From positions 16,616,001 to 16,680,000 of the forward strand of contig JBHGNT010000017.1 of NCBI GenBank assembly GCA_043228905.1: 64,000 nucleotides of DNA, given 5' to 3'. Positions 44,801-57,400 of this stretch are shown here, piece by piece. This DNA comes from Azolla caroliniana (taxonomy: Eukaryota; Polypodiophyta). The notes beneath the pieces were generated by a model, which did not search any database, had not been told where the DNA came from, and saw only the letters and a list, made by a program, of their open reading frames with translations. The position numbers were made by a program, and so were the translations under genes. Within the stretch, counting starts at the first letter, position 1; each line of letters opens with the position of its first letter.

Positions 44801-46188
44801 GGTCGAGTTGCACACTAGCCGCTCCTCATTTGCGGCGCTATCACAAAATGTGCACTCTAAGAGCACATATGGGGGTAGATTTACAACTTGGGGCTGATCA
44901 TTGATTATATCTAACAAGATTTTCGTGTTGAATACCAATTCTTTTCTTACAATTCTTAGAAGTTAATTCTTGGGTATCCACAGAGCAGATGGGGAAAATG
45001 ATAAATTTTGATGCCTGTAATATCTTAAAATTCACAAGAAGGATTGAATATCTGGAAATAGAGTTGATATTGAGAAAAGTAGCGCTAGTAAGGTCTTAAT
45101 AGATCAATTTACTCTCTCAAAAAATAAAATTTATCTTGCTTTTCTTTTCTTTTTCCTTTTGATGCCCATTCGTATTCGTATTCGTTTGCATTCGAATGGG
45201 AAACCCGACGAATGCGAATATGTCAATCTATGGTCTCGATGTAGTCGAATAATGTGTCTCATGAGGGTAGCTAGGCCTCATATTTATAGCCAGACCTAAG
45301 GCCCCCAAGTAAGTTTACAATTGGCCCGTATGGGTTGTCTCAATTCCGAGGATTAAAAGTAATTCTCCCTTCTTTACACTCTCAGTGAACCCTAACACTT
45401 TTATCCTCCTGTGTAGAAGTTTACGGTACAAACTACCACGGGATAAATTATGGTCATGCCCATAACAAATACTGGTGCTAGGTGCTATTGCTGTGATCTC
45501 AAAGACCGGCCAAGAGATGGTTTGAGGCCATTTTTCCTGTTTGGTGGTGCATGGTATCATTATTGTAAATACCTTACATTTAGGAGACGGACAGAAAGTT
45601 ATTTGTCCATTGAAGTATTCTGATTTCGTATCTATTTGGATGGGCTGTCTTCATGATAATTCTCTGCAGACATGGTGTCCAATATCCAACTGGTAGGCAA
45701 GAAAAGGGGGAGAAAGTTCTCTTAACAGTGTAAACTAGCTAGGTAATGTAATGAAGGCTAATAAACTATAGCTTATCAGTAGCCTTTAACAATATGAGAA
45801 TGAGAGGTAGAAAAGAAAGAAGAAACAAAATAAATCAAAAGAAAAGAAACTAATTTGTTTTGACACTGGAAAGGCTGTGTTGGGTAATTTCAGAGTTCAA
45901 GGGATTGCAACATCTGTTTCAAGGCTTCCTACATTCAGAAGACGCTATCAAAGCGTGGTTAAAAACTTGATTTCACTGGCTTATGACGGGAATCTACATT
46001 CTCCGATGGGTAGAACTAAAGGCAGTCCTTCAGAAACGAGCTTATCATCAACTGCAAGCTTTCGGCATACTAAAGCAAATGCTGCTCGGTTTTCAGAGGT
46101 CACTTCACAAAAGGGCATATCACCAGGGAAGACAACTGGAGGCAACTGGAAAGGGTATTCTACATTAGATGGGAATGAGAGAGTATAG
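38826..46188 (+). CDS. At3g27390-like plant membrane protein (633 aa, ten exons)
   Basis: Exons: 38826-38922, 39556-39664, 40085-40277, 40510-40646, 40730-41018, 41330-41436, 41572-41788, 41935-42139, 43942-44194, 45894-46188. They sum to 1902 nt with consistent phases and a TAG stop. The product matches my memory of the uncharacterised At3g27390 family: N-terminal hydrophobic segments (about 15-31, 34-60, 79-105), YGFFTPLVATFEAV, a conserved central core DLPGCVLVGALGVLVD (about 182-197), GREGPFLETVCVPVAGLA, and a membrane segment near 245-272. The soluble C-terminal half has PPPWVWHGEPLPSPA and a long charged region. Length is close to the family (about 590-630). Biochemical role is unknown; it is probably an integral endomembrane or plasma-membrane protein. 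All introns are GT-AG except intron 1 (GC-AG). The gene appears intact. Confidence 0.93.
38923..39555 (+). other. Intron 1 with GC-AG splice sites
   Basis: Exon 1 must end in ATCAAAG to keep the conserved GTIKG and join GGTTTGTC in phase, so the donor is GCGAGA. No usable GT lies close by. The acceptor is TACTGTAG at 39555. Confidence 0.75.
42140..43941 (+). other. Intron 8 (1.8 kb)
   Basis: It runs from GTAGAATATA to TTTTTTGCAG. No repeat family or coding sequence is recognised, apart from a short CT/AT microsatellite at 43863-43883. Confidence 0.85.
44195..45893 (+). other. Intron 9 (1.7 kb) carrying a solo LTR
   Basis: It runs from GTATTCCTCC to GTAATTTCAG. It contains a diverged chromovirus-type LTR at about 45096-45467; the remainder is AT-rich with no recognised element. 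Confidence 0.85.
45096..45467 (-). mobile_element. Solo LTR of the chromovirus family in intron 9
   Basis: Collinear with 28190-28422: GAGGGTAGCTAGGCCTC, a TATTTATAG box, GGGTTGTCTCAAT, GAGGATTAAAAGTAAT, CACGGGATA, and GGTCATGCCCATAACA at the end. The other half is replaced by AT-rich and ATTCGT-repeat sequence. No internal region or clear target duplication is seen, so it is an older solo LTR or fragment. Confidence 0.8.
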
Positions 46189-49100
46189 ACGATCATGTCT
46201 TCTGTGCATTTTCTTAACCTGAAGGACGATGTTTTCAACACAGTCGTTTTATGTATCTCATGGGCGGCAAGAAACTATTCTAGTAAATGGTTTTGATTAT
46301 CCAGAGAAAGCTGCATATTCACAGGTCTATTGGGTGGTTCTAATGCAAGCAGAATGAGTGCAAGTTTCTCGACATTTGGTGTAGTCAAATGGTTTATGTT
46401 CAAGTTTCTGGGATGTGTGGACAACTCTTTTGATGTGTATCACCTCCTTGTACAACTATATACATCCTCTTAGGTACTTTTTGACGTAGCCCTTTTTTCA
46501 GCCTTCAGATGATTGATGCAAGTGTGGACTATCATACATATATGCCAGGCTGGATGCATCCAACTCATCTTTTTTTGAGGCAGGAAGCCAGTAACATGAC
46601 ATTAGATGAAGGCTTATGTATAGAAGAACTTCTTCATTCTTATTTGTTTAGAACTTGACAAGCAATTATATTCTTTCTTTCAAAGTTTTGGTTCGTCCTT
46701 CCAGTTGATGAGAGCTACATTGTAGAAGCTCTGATTACAAATGATTGATTTATCTCTGATTGATTCTGTTAGCAAAACCTCTGAAATACCTCCAAAATCT
46801 CTCTATATTTTTACAAATACCCTTCTGTTATCTCCCAAAATAACCTTGGCCATATACTATTTGAGCAAATGTATATAGGCTCTTTTCTTTCAGAGTTGAA
46901 CACAGGCATTTTGGGAAATGATGAGAACTGAGGAACATTTGTAGAAATAAAGAGAACTGCTGGGTATTTCTTTTTTTCTCTCGATGAGGCTATAAAAAAT
47001 GTGTATAGTGCAAAAGGTGTGCTCCATAGCTAGTCTGCCCAAAGGAAGTATATTGCCCTGTGCACGGGGTAAGATTGGGAGGATCACGAGAGCCGCATAA
47101 GTGACCAGATAGTCAGGTCGAACCAACCACTTACGTCTTCCCGAGTATACTTACAGCCACCACTTTGTTATTCCCGTTTCTTTTATAGACACACCCCTTT
47201 CATTATTTCACCGACATTGCAGATTGTTCATTAGTGCTTATGAGTGTACACAAAGAACTGTAAAGTAGAAGAATAAATATATGGAAATAGAGAAGGTCAT
47301 TATTTTGACATGATTGAAATATGGCTACTTCAAGGGAGATGATCAATTAGTCCATTATTGAGATCTTTGTTCTGCTCTATTGCTATGTCATTTAGTTTAG
47401 GAGAGATATGATTTGTGCTGTTTCAAAGAGTTGGACAATATCAATCAATCTTTTTTCTACTTAATTGTCTATAACTTAAGGACATCCCATGATGTATTGA
47501 TCTGTTTACTTTTTGAGTCTTTTAAGCTCTTCAGTTGCTAAAATATACTAGATCATTTTCATCATTGTGGGTTTTCACATCACATTGAGGTCTTGAAAAG
47601 TAAATTAAGTATTACAAAAGAAAGTTAGTTGATAGCTGTCATGATGTGGTAGGTTCAAAGTTAGAAAACGGCAATAATTTCTCATTCTATAATAGGTGAA
47701 TATTTTCAGTAATTGGGTTGTTACAAAGAAAATAGACAAAAATCGTAACAATAAAAAGCTTAGATCAAATCGTAAGAGCTAAACAATAGGAAGAGAAACC
47801 AATGGTGCAAATTTTGTTATGAGCAATAAATTGAAGAATAACATTTTAATGACCTATATAAGAAAAGAGGACTAGATACATTGAACTAGGTGCTCTCTCA
47901 AGAAAACAAAGCAAACTCAATTTTTAGAAAGGGAGATTAAAATAGTGCCTAATTGATTATATAGGGGCTGTTTTCTTTTCCTTAATCTTTTTTTTGTGTT
48001 AGGGAGCTTTTTTTTCTTCCTCTTTTTCTAGCTTTTGGAGATGGTCTTAGGGTTTCTTCCTCTTTTGTCTCAAGAAATAGGAGGTCGTATAGTGTTTCTT
48101 TCTTCAAACGGAGGAACTTGCAAGAAAAAGAATTTAGATATTTCATAGTCCTTTTAAGCATATTTAAGGATTTGATTGCCTTATACTTCTACCCCATAGA
48201 GAAACACCAACATCACCATTGAAATGAAAAGGTATTGTTGAAGGACCAACATTTAATTTCTCAATGATTGCATAGGTTCTCAAGTGCATAATGAGCTATC
48301 TTCCATACCTCAAGTAAGGGTAAAACATTCATTCCATCTATGATTTGAGAGAACTTTAAGGACAAGGTATCTAAAACTTTCCATAATTTAAAATGGCTTA
48401 GTGTTCTACATAATCCATGATTTATACTTACTTTTGCTCTTCATAAGGACCATCTTCGTTTGAGACTAGTCATCCAATGCCCTCATAAGCTTTTGTGTAT
48501 CTTCTAAAGTATATGAAAAAAGGTTCCCATCATCTTCATACCAAAAAACATGATCATTAAATTCCAAATAATAACTTCTTCAATGATTTATTCCTTCTCA
48601 AACTAGTTCATAACACCAATAACGTTATTGAAAAATCAGAATTTCTATTGTCATATGCACATGACATATAACTTTCTTATTGATTTGAAATTTTGCAAGC
48701 ATATATTCATTTGGTATGTTGAGTTCTTCCATGTGACTCCAAAGATACTCAGGATGTACCATATCAAAAACTTTTATGCAGACTCAAAGCAACAATTTAA
48801 CCCTTACAACTCAAGTGATTTTCTCCCATTAATACTTAAAAGGGTGAGAAGGTGATCGATGGTGCTATAGTGTTTTTGAAAGTTGTGAAGTATCTCAAGA
48901 CATCTCCCTTGAAGGCGCCAACATGACTCATATCTTGGAGTATTGCACTTCCAAGGGTCATAACTACTGAGTTCCAAGGGGTTGTGTTCCTCATGGTTGG
49001 CTAACCAAGAAATTGGGGGATGATGTTGCCCCCCAATGTCAAAAGACCATGTTATTCATTAACACATAAAAGCCTTATCTCTCCACTCCATGACACATGA

Positions 49101-51015
49101 TATCATGGAAGCCTCAAAGACAACTTGAATTAATATAAAATCAACACACACGTTTCACCACATTCATTAAGAAATATGTTAATCTTTTTTGGAAAAAAAG
49201 AAAAAAAAGAAAAATGTTAATCTGAATAAAACAAATAATTACTATAGATAAAACATATAAGGTGCTTCAACTAAATAGATAATTATTAAAGTAAAAAACA
49301 TGTATATCTCCATTAATTAGTGTTGAAAAGCTACGTGGAGGAAAGTGGTTGTTAATGGATGCCAGGGGGAGAGAATGACCAAATGGTGACCCCAAATTTG
49401 GGACACCCAACAATGTCTTCTTACATGAGAACTCTTGCCCTTTTATACAAGTTGGAAATCTTGAAGGGCCCCTTTCACATAACAAGCCCGTTAGTCATTC
49501 CTACATAACAAAAGGTTAATTTCAATTTCTTAGAAATTACAATATGACGCATTTCTTAAGGGTAGTTCCCCACAAAACAATATTATAACTATATTCCTTA
49601 TATACATTTGGCATGTGACCAATATTTTAGATTAGAAATTTAGTAAGCTTTAGAGGGTTGTTAAAACTAAAGAATATGACATTATTTCATTGAACATTCA
49701 CCTTTGACGCTAAGATCGAGGATACACTTAAGACACCTTATAAAACTCTGTAAGAAATAAAGAGAGAGCCTAACTTTGTATTGTGGTATAAATGTATTAT
49801 ATATAGACTTTTATATCTTTTTAAGCTTGCAAGGGACATATATGTAATTTGGTTAAATAAGGACAAACTATAAATGTGAAATTATAAACCTTTTACAAGT
49901 CTTCTTCCTCATTTGAACATACCCTTCGGAGATAAAGCTTAAGCCTCTCTCTCTCTCTCTCTCTCTAAATTCTCTCTGCAATCATGTTACTAATTATAAG
50001 TAAAGAGTGTAATCATTCTATAGTTAATAAGTATTAACTATCTAACCGAGCAAATGGAAGCTAAATTGAGTTGGTGACTTCCCATCTTTTCATTCTTTTA
50101 TCAAGTGCATAGAAATATGGCAAAGTCTCTTCATGGTTATAAAGTAAAGGTCTTGTTTTCTTTGATTAAGCTCCAAATTGCACATAAAGTTAGTTTTATA
50201 TGTAAATGGCTCAAGGGCGATTTAGACTTCTACTTGTTTGTCTTGTCAACAAAAGGGTAGAAGGTGGTACATCCCCACACACTAATCTCAAGATGGTTCT
50301 CAAGAAGAATGCTCAAATTATGAAGTAACTTTCGATAAGGATACTAAAAGACATTACAAAAGCCAACTTGTTCGCAAGCCCTCTTATCATTTCTCTTTAA
50401 CCCATGCACTTATCTTTATTCCATTAATACATCCAAATCATTTTGCTATAGGTGAGTCTACTATGATTGTCAATAGTTGTTTACATTATTTACATGTCTA
50501 CCTTTATCTTAAGGTTTGATCTAAATTGTACTTCAATAATGTGATATTTCATATTGTAATGCATGATTAAACATATCAATTATCTGTGCATGTGCTTCCT
50601 TTCCTACCCATTTGAGCATTTTAGCCTTTATGCCATGTAGATCTCTTGCTTTTCAAGAGGTAAAATTTGTCAGCCCTATGCATAGACTTCCAATAGTAAA
50701 GAAACAAGGTATATTTGAAAAAGAATTGTCACCTGTCATGTTTTGTTCTTACAATGCATAGACAAGTCCATAAGGGTTAAGTCACTAAAACTTTGAACAA
50801 TTTCCCTTTTAGATCTCACCAAAATTTAGCACATGCATGTGTTTTCTTTAATGATTTGAGAAATTATCGAGTAACTTCCCATATTCTTCTCTTTCTTTGA
50901 ATAAGTATTTTGTACTCAAGAAAATGCTTTTGATGATTTTCCTTATTCTTGACTACATTGAAACTCAAAAGCTACTTTCAACTTCATGATATTTGTTACC
51001 AAATCATTTTTTCTA
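46189..51015. other. 3' flank of the gene and intergenic region
   Basis: No second gene is recognised. The first kilobase presumably holds the 3' UTR. An AATAAA at about 47274 is too distant to assign. A segment at 48070-48320 is related to 52620-52830 (ATAGAGAAACACCAACATCACC-like against GTAGAGAAGCACCAATG), so a dispersed repeat is shared. A short (CT)n lies at 49947-49966. Confidence 0.55.
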
Positions 51016-51310
51016 GGGAAAAGTACCAGGATACCCTTGGAAGTTCGTCTGTTTACCAGAATGCCCCTAGAAGTTCCAAATTTACCAAACTACCCCTATG
51101 TCCAAAAAATTACACTTTATAAAGTAATTATACACTCAAATCTTTGGTAAATAGGGCTAGTTCGGGTCCATTTCTTCCATCATTGGTAAAGTGTATAATT
51201 ACTTTATAAACTGTACTTTTTTGGACATAGGGGTAGTTTGGTAAATTTGGAACTTCCAGGGGCATTATGGTAAATAGACGAACTTCTAGGGGTATCCTGG
51301 TACTTTTCCC
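51016..51310. mobile_element. Mutator-type MITE (long TIRs, 9-bp TSD)
   Basis: A 295-bp element with terminal inverted repeats of about 120 bp (51016-51138 and 51190-51310) begins GGGAAAAGTACCAGGATACC on both ends. It is flanked by the 9-bp duplication TTTTTTCTA (51007-51015 and 51311-51319). The 9-bp duplication and GGGAAAA-type ends are typical of Mutator-like elements. It encodes no protein. Confidence 0.9.
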
Positions 51311-52327
51311 TTTTTTCTATGCAAGGTATGTGTTTGTCCAAAAAGCATTAATTTGTGCATGAGAAAATGGCCTCCATGAAAATTTTGCATTTGTATTCTA
51401 GTGGTGTACCATGTTGTAACTTTATTATTTCTAAGTTATTGTCAACCATGATACCATCATAGATATAGATAGATAGATAAATAGATCGACAGATACATAT
51501 TTTTTAGCATCCATAGAGAGGCCAATATTGACTAGGTGAGACCAAATATAAGAATTTTCTTGACGTGTGTCTCCTTCCTAAGAAGGGATATTCATACTTT
51601 GAAGCATCAAGTATCGATGTGTGAATAAGGGATATTCAACCTTTTAGGTGTTCTCTTCAATATGACACTCATGTCATCACCTCCTCTTAATATATTATCA
51701 TAGCTTTTTAGGAATTGCACTATATGTAGAGAATGTAAATAACAACTTGCAAGTAGTACTCATCCTCTACTAGCTATTCCTTGTATACCTTACATGCCTT
51801 TACATTTGGCTGATTTTGATGCCATAATGTAACTTTAATACCTACGTTGTGTGATTGAGTGCGAAAGAGTGTTAGGGCTCTATGAGAGTTAATACTCATG
51901 TTAGTAATGAGGTAAAGTTAAATACAATCAATAGGCCTTCTTGCCTTATATAGAACCCAACATTCAAGATTGATGTTTGCAATGTAATATTCTAATTTTG
52001 TCCTTTTAATATCTTTTCACTTTTTCCTTAATGGTTCCATTAATCTTTCCTCAGAGATAGATAGATTCTATTATCATCTTCGGAGTTCAAATATGACCTA
52101 TGAGACAAAAAATATTACATTTCACATAATACATGTGAAAGTGCGTAGCGACTCTTAATGTTCAAGAACTTTACCAATGAATGTTTCAATCGAGAGTGCA
52201 CATTGTGGTTGTGAGAGGAATTTGTGTAAGGATTGGGCTTGGTTGAAGATGTGTGGGTTTAGGGTTGCGTCATGAAGCAAGTGTGTTGCATCCCATCTAC
52301 TAAACCATTTTTCCATATCTTGCATCA

Positions 52328-52612
52328 AACTGAACACAAATTGCTTTTATGCGTCTTTTGGAACTTTTTTTTTCCAAAGCGATTCTACAAAGTCAATGTG
52401 AGGGAGTTTTTTGGAATCTTACATTGCATTCAACAACCCTTCTTATGGCCATGATCTCAATGGAACTCTTGCATCAAACCGAAACACAAAATTTTGCTTT
52501 TATGCGTCTTTTGGAACTTTTTTCAAGAAATTCTACAAAGTCAATGTGAGGGACTTTTTGGAATCTTAAGCATGCATTCAACAACCCTTCTCATGTTCAT
52601 GATCTCATTGGG
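52328..52612. repeat. Diverged tandem duplication (period about 150 bp)
   Basis: ACACAAATTGCTTTTATGCG... (from 52328) recurs at 52484 with GCTTTTATGCGTCTTTTGGA, CTACAAAGTCAATGTGAGGG and TTCAACAACCCTTCT in the same order. Confidence 0.8.
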
Positions 52613-52835
52613 AAGTGATCTCATCTCAAGGAGGGTGTATGGTGTTTGTTTCTTAACATGTAGAAACACTGTCAGAAAATAAACTTTTTGACATTTTCAA
52701 ACTCTTTTCAAGTAGATTTAGCATGCTACCACCCTGTAGAGAAGCACCAATGTCACCAATGTGTCAACAAGGTATTTCTTGAGGACCCAACACTTAATAT
52801 CTCCATGCTTGCATGTGTTCTCAAAGGCATGATAT

Positions 52836-52836
<1 letters not shown>

Positions 52837-52873
<37 letters not shown>
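52837..52873. repeat. (CT)n microsatellite
   Basis: About 35 bp of CT dinucleotide ending in CACTCACTCA. Confidence 0.9.
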
Positions 52874-52875
<2 letters not shown>

Positions 52876-52931
52876 ACTCACCAATGTGAGTATGAAACAA
52901 CCAACGTGGGGGTTGGTAGTTCCACCTTGGG

Positions 52932-53620
52932 TCATTTCCTCCTTGTGTCCATCGTTGTGTTCCTCCATTTTTGCCAAAAGTGTAAGCGGGTAGTGACCAC
53001 GTCGTCAGAGTGTTTGCAAACCTCGTCCAACTGCCCTTGTAGGCAACAAATAATCTTGAACCAAATATCCATTATCATTTCCTTTCGGGGGTGTACCACA
53101 TCTTGGAAGACCTTTAGGCAACGTGCTTTCAACACAAACCACAGGGTGAAGCCTATGATCAACATCCAAATCTCCCAAAAATGAGGGGATGCGGTCTTCA
53201 ACCCTCTCGCAAAACGGGTCTTGACGAGTTTACCTCTTGTGCATTCATGGCACCAATTGCCTGCGTTGAAGGTGCCTGTCCAACTATCAACCAAGGGAAT
53301 GATCCAGGCCGCTACGCTCCACGATGTTGTCCCTTCCACTTCACAAGCAACTAGGAGGCGAGTCACCTTGTCCTAGACCCTTTCAGCTTGAGGGCAATCC
53401 CACTAACAGTGCCTCAGAGTCTCAATAGGTGCAAAATAGAGTGGGCAAGCTATCAGGATTCATCGTTTACCTAGCCATTCGCCAATGGGGACCTCGTTAA
53501 TCAAGAGAGCACATCAAGATTTTAAAAGGAATGTATAGAGAGTGGACCGGATCGATAATGTGTGGAAAGCAAACTTGAACATGTGCCTTGTAACAAAGTG
53601 TGATACTTTGACTCTCCCAC
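52932..53620 (-). pseudogene. LINE ORF2 C-terminal fragment
   Basis: On the minus strand a frame with three stops reads INEVPIGEWLGKR, then APIETLRHC and WDCPQAERV, the zf-RVT pattern of plant LINEs. It continues into an open 144-codon stretch with IWMLIIGFTLWFVLKARCLK. RT is absent: copia D begins 270 bp further upstream in the LINE direction. It is a second, independent LINE copy in the window. Confidence 0.78.
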
Positions 53621-53885
53621 TAGTTGAGGGAAAATATGCATAGTCAATAAGTCTCCTCACTTGTGTTGAAATGCCCCATCTCACATCAAAGAGAATGTGA
53701 GTAACATCATATTAAAGCAATTGGTGTAAATGGCAGAGAAAGAAATGAGCTCTACTATATATTGATGCGTGCAGTTTCCTCGTTTTGAGAATGAGATAGT
53801 TTGTGTATTATGTTGCAACATATATCATGCAATGTGGAAAGCATGATATTTATATATGTAAATAAATAGAGGCAAACATGGAGTT

Positions 53886-54265
53886 TGTTGAGAATCAAGC
53901 TCAACTTGGTCTAGTGTGTGAACTCACCTTGAGAGTGAAGAGACACTCCAACGGTCAAGAGTCACCATTATGTCTCCACTTTGTATTCTAGCATTTAGTA
54001 TGAGTCATAGAATCATATTCTATGACACATAACTTATGAGCTTTCACATTCCCCATGCTCCATGAGTCTTGTAGTTAATGAAGAGAGAGGGTGACTACAT
54101 AAAGCACCCTCCTCCCACCTTGTATAACGTTGAGTTTTTCTCCTTTGCTAATATACTTAACCTTGCGTATACTCTGTGTCTCTCTCTCTCTCTATCTCAT
54201 ACACACATACACACACAGTTCACACCTATTCCGCTTCACAAGAATCCATCTCTTGATTCTTTACA
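53886..54265 (+). repeat. 5' LTR of copia D
   Basis: TGTTGAGAATC to TTCTTTACA; contains a CT/CA microsatellite near 54180-54220. Confidence 0.95.
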
Positions 54266-54278
54266 TGGTATCAGAGTG
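54266..54278 (+). promoter_or_regulatory. Primer-binding site of copia D
   Basis: TGGTATCAGAGTG directly follows the LTR, matching the initiator-Met tRNA primer site of copia elements. Confidence 0.9.
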
Positions 54279-54437
54279 ATTTGGTAGCTCAATCTAGCCC
54301 ATTCGCCTCATCGTGATCGTGTTTTGTGCTCTACGCCGACGACCAAGAACCGGCTCATAGCTATCGTAGCTTCGCTACATAGCTCGCATTCGAAGAGAGA
54401 AGAAGAAGAAGAAAAATCAATATAATGAAATACTCAA

Positions 54438-57400
54438 ATGGGGAGCGCTCTCCCTACCGAGAAGTTGGATCGAAAAAACTTCGCATCTTGGGAGTACAAG
54501 ATGCACCAATACCTTGTCGGACAAGGCTATTGGAGCTACATCAAAGGAGCGCATGAAGACCGACCCGCCGAAGCGGCTCCCGGATACGCGACATGGGAGC
54601 AAGCCGCAAGCCGCATGATGTATTGTTTGGTGACATGTGTTCACGATCACATGCTCAGTTACATTCGAGAAGCCAAGATGCCGAAGGAAGCGTGGGAAAA
54701 TCTACGAAAGATTTTCGCCGCCAACACGACCGCGAGGAAGCTTCAACTCCGCCAAGAGTTGAACAACATTCAACAAAGGGACATGTCCATCACGACATAA
54801 ACCTTGAAGATCAAGGAGCTTTGCGACTCACTCGGCTCAATAAACGTAAGTATAGATGATGATGAGATGGTGCAAATATGCCTCGACGGCCTCGCACCAC
54901 GGTTCGGCGCGATGCGAACCGCCGTTCTAGCACGGGAGAAATCTCCCTCCTTCTTCGAGCTCCAATCAATGCTATTGGTCGAAGAAAACCACATGCGTAC
55001 AAGGAGCAATGAGTCGGAAGGCCACATGCTCTACACGCACTCTAATGGAGGAAGAGGGTGCGGATGAGCGAGAGGCCGATTCGGCCAAGGACAAGGCTGA
55101 TGAGGTCCGACCTACGACAACAACTCCCAATTTCGGCCGCAAAACGGAGGCCAACGAGGAACCTTCGCAAGAAGGGGGAGTTTCCAATCCGGCCTGAGCC
55201 GTCAAAACGCAACCGAATGCGGATATTGCGGAAAGCTCGGCCACCACGAAGAAGAGTGTCGAAAGAAGATGCGTGAACCGGCTTCCACAAGCCGACAACT
55301 CACGAATTACGCACACAATTCCGACTACGAAGAGTATAGCGGAATGTCCAGGAACAACTCTGACTACGAAGATCGTGGCGGAATGTATGCATGGAACTCC
55401 GACCGTGGCGGAATGTTCATGATGAAACATAGAGCAAAGTCTATGTCGGCCTCTACCTCAACTAGTGCCCTCAATCCGGAGGACGTATGGTTTGTAGACT
55501 CCGGAGCCTCAAACCATATGACATCCCATAAAGAATGGTTTCTCGAACTTCGAGAGTCGGAGCGACCCGGTTATGTCGAAACCGGAGATGACACTACGCA
55601 CCCGATTCAGCACATCGGCAATGTTCCATTTGGCGAAAGAGGTAAGCAAACGTACATTAAAAATGTCTAGCATGTTCCCACCATCACAAAGAATTTGGTC
55701 TCGGTCGGCCAAATGGTTGAGCAAGGGATGCAAGTACGATTCGACCAAGAAGGGTGCTTCATCGAAAAAGAAGGCCGAATCATCGCACACGGAAGAAGAC
55801 AGGGCCGGATGTTCATTCTCGATTCGCACAAGATGAAATCCGCCATGTTCGCGAAAAGCACGAAAGCCGACTCCGACATAGAGCTATGGCATAAGCGAAT
55901 CGGCCACATCAATCTCAACAAACTCAAAGCAATGAGATCGAAAGGAGTCGTTATCGAACTCCCGACATTCAAAGAGAAGGAGATTGAAGGTGTATGCGAA
56001 GCGTGCCAATTCGGCAAGCAACACCGACACCCATTCCCGAAGGAGCGGAATGTGAGCAAAGGCGTACTCGACGTAATTCATTCCGATGTATGGGGTCCGG
56101 CCCAAACAACGACATTCGGCGGATGCCGATATTACGTGCTCTTCATCGACGACTTTTCTAGGCACACTTGGATCTATCCGATGCGGCAAAAGAGCGAAGT
56201 GTTTGGACACTTCCAAAAGTTCAAGAATGAAGTCGAGAAAGCCACGGGCCGACATGTACGATGCCTTCGATCGGATGGCGGCAAGGAGTACTTCTCGGAT
56301 GATTTCACGGCGTATCTCCGAAAGGAAGGAATTCGGCGAGAATTCACTTGCTGACACACTCCGCAACAAAACGGAGTAGCCGAGCGCAAAAATCGGCACA
56401 CATCCTCGAAGTAGCACGGGCCATGATGAACGAGAAGCATATGCCCAAGTCATATTGGGCCGAAGCGGCAAATACGGTCGTCTACCTAATGAACCGGTGC
56501 ACAATATCCGGCGTGCATGAGGGCACTCCGCACGAAAGATTCTTCGGAAAGAAGCCGAACCTATCACATGTTCGGATATTCGGCTCCATTGTGTACGTGC
56601 ACATCCCCGACGAGAAGCGTCAAAAGCTCGACCCGAAGTCGGAGAAATGTATCCTCGTAGGATACTCACTGGAGCAAAAGGGGTACAAGTGCTACAACCC
56701 CTCAACTCGAAAATCTCGGGTAAGTCGAGACGTCGTCTTTGATGAGTCTGCATCTTGGTACGCACCAGAGACAACTTCGCCTCCGACTCCGCTCGACCCG
56801 GAATCCACCGAACAAGAGATAGAGGATGAAGATCATCTTACGCGCATGTTCGAAGAAAGTCCGATCACAACCCGACTGAGCGGACCACAAGAGCTTTTGA
56901 GCGATCAAAGCACATCACAGCCTAGCCCGAAGATGGACAAAGGCAAGGTGAAAATGGCAGAATATGAAGACGATCGCTTCGACGATGATGAATCGACTCA
57001 TTCACTCAATAGTGAGTTCGGCGGTTTCGAGGTACCAATCGGAGCCAAGAAAGCCCTCATCTCTGCAAATGAAAAGCTCCGCCGATCCACTCGTGAAAAG
57101 AACCCCGTAAGCCGATTTAGCTACAACGATTACATGGCGTACCATTACGCCTTTATGATGAAGGTAGCGACAGTACGGGAGCCAGAAACCTTTTCGGAAG
57201 CCGCGAAAGACCCGCGATGGATCGAAGCAATGAACGAGGAGATGCAGGCACTACGGAAGAAGGGGACGTGGGATCTCGTTCCCACCTCACCACACAAAAA
57301 GGCGATCGGATGTAGATGGATCTACAAGGTGAAGTATAACGCCGATGGCTCCGTAAACCGCTACAAAGCTCGACTCGTAGCGAAAGGATACGCTCAAACA

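Noticed and set aside
47030-47160. Possible tRNA or structured RNA near GTGCACGGGGTAAGATTGGG
   Set aside because: No consistent A/B box spacing or cloverleaf pairing could be made.
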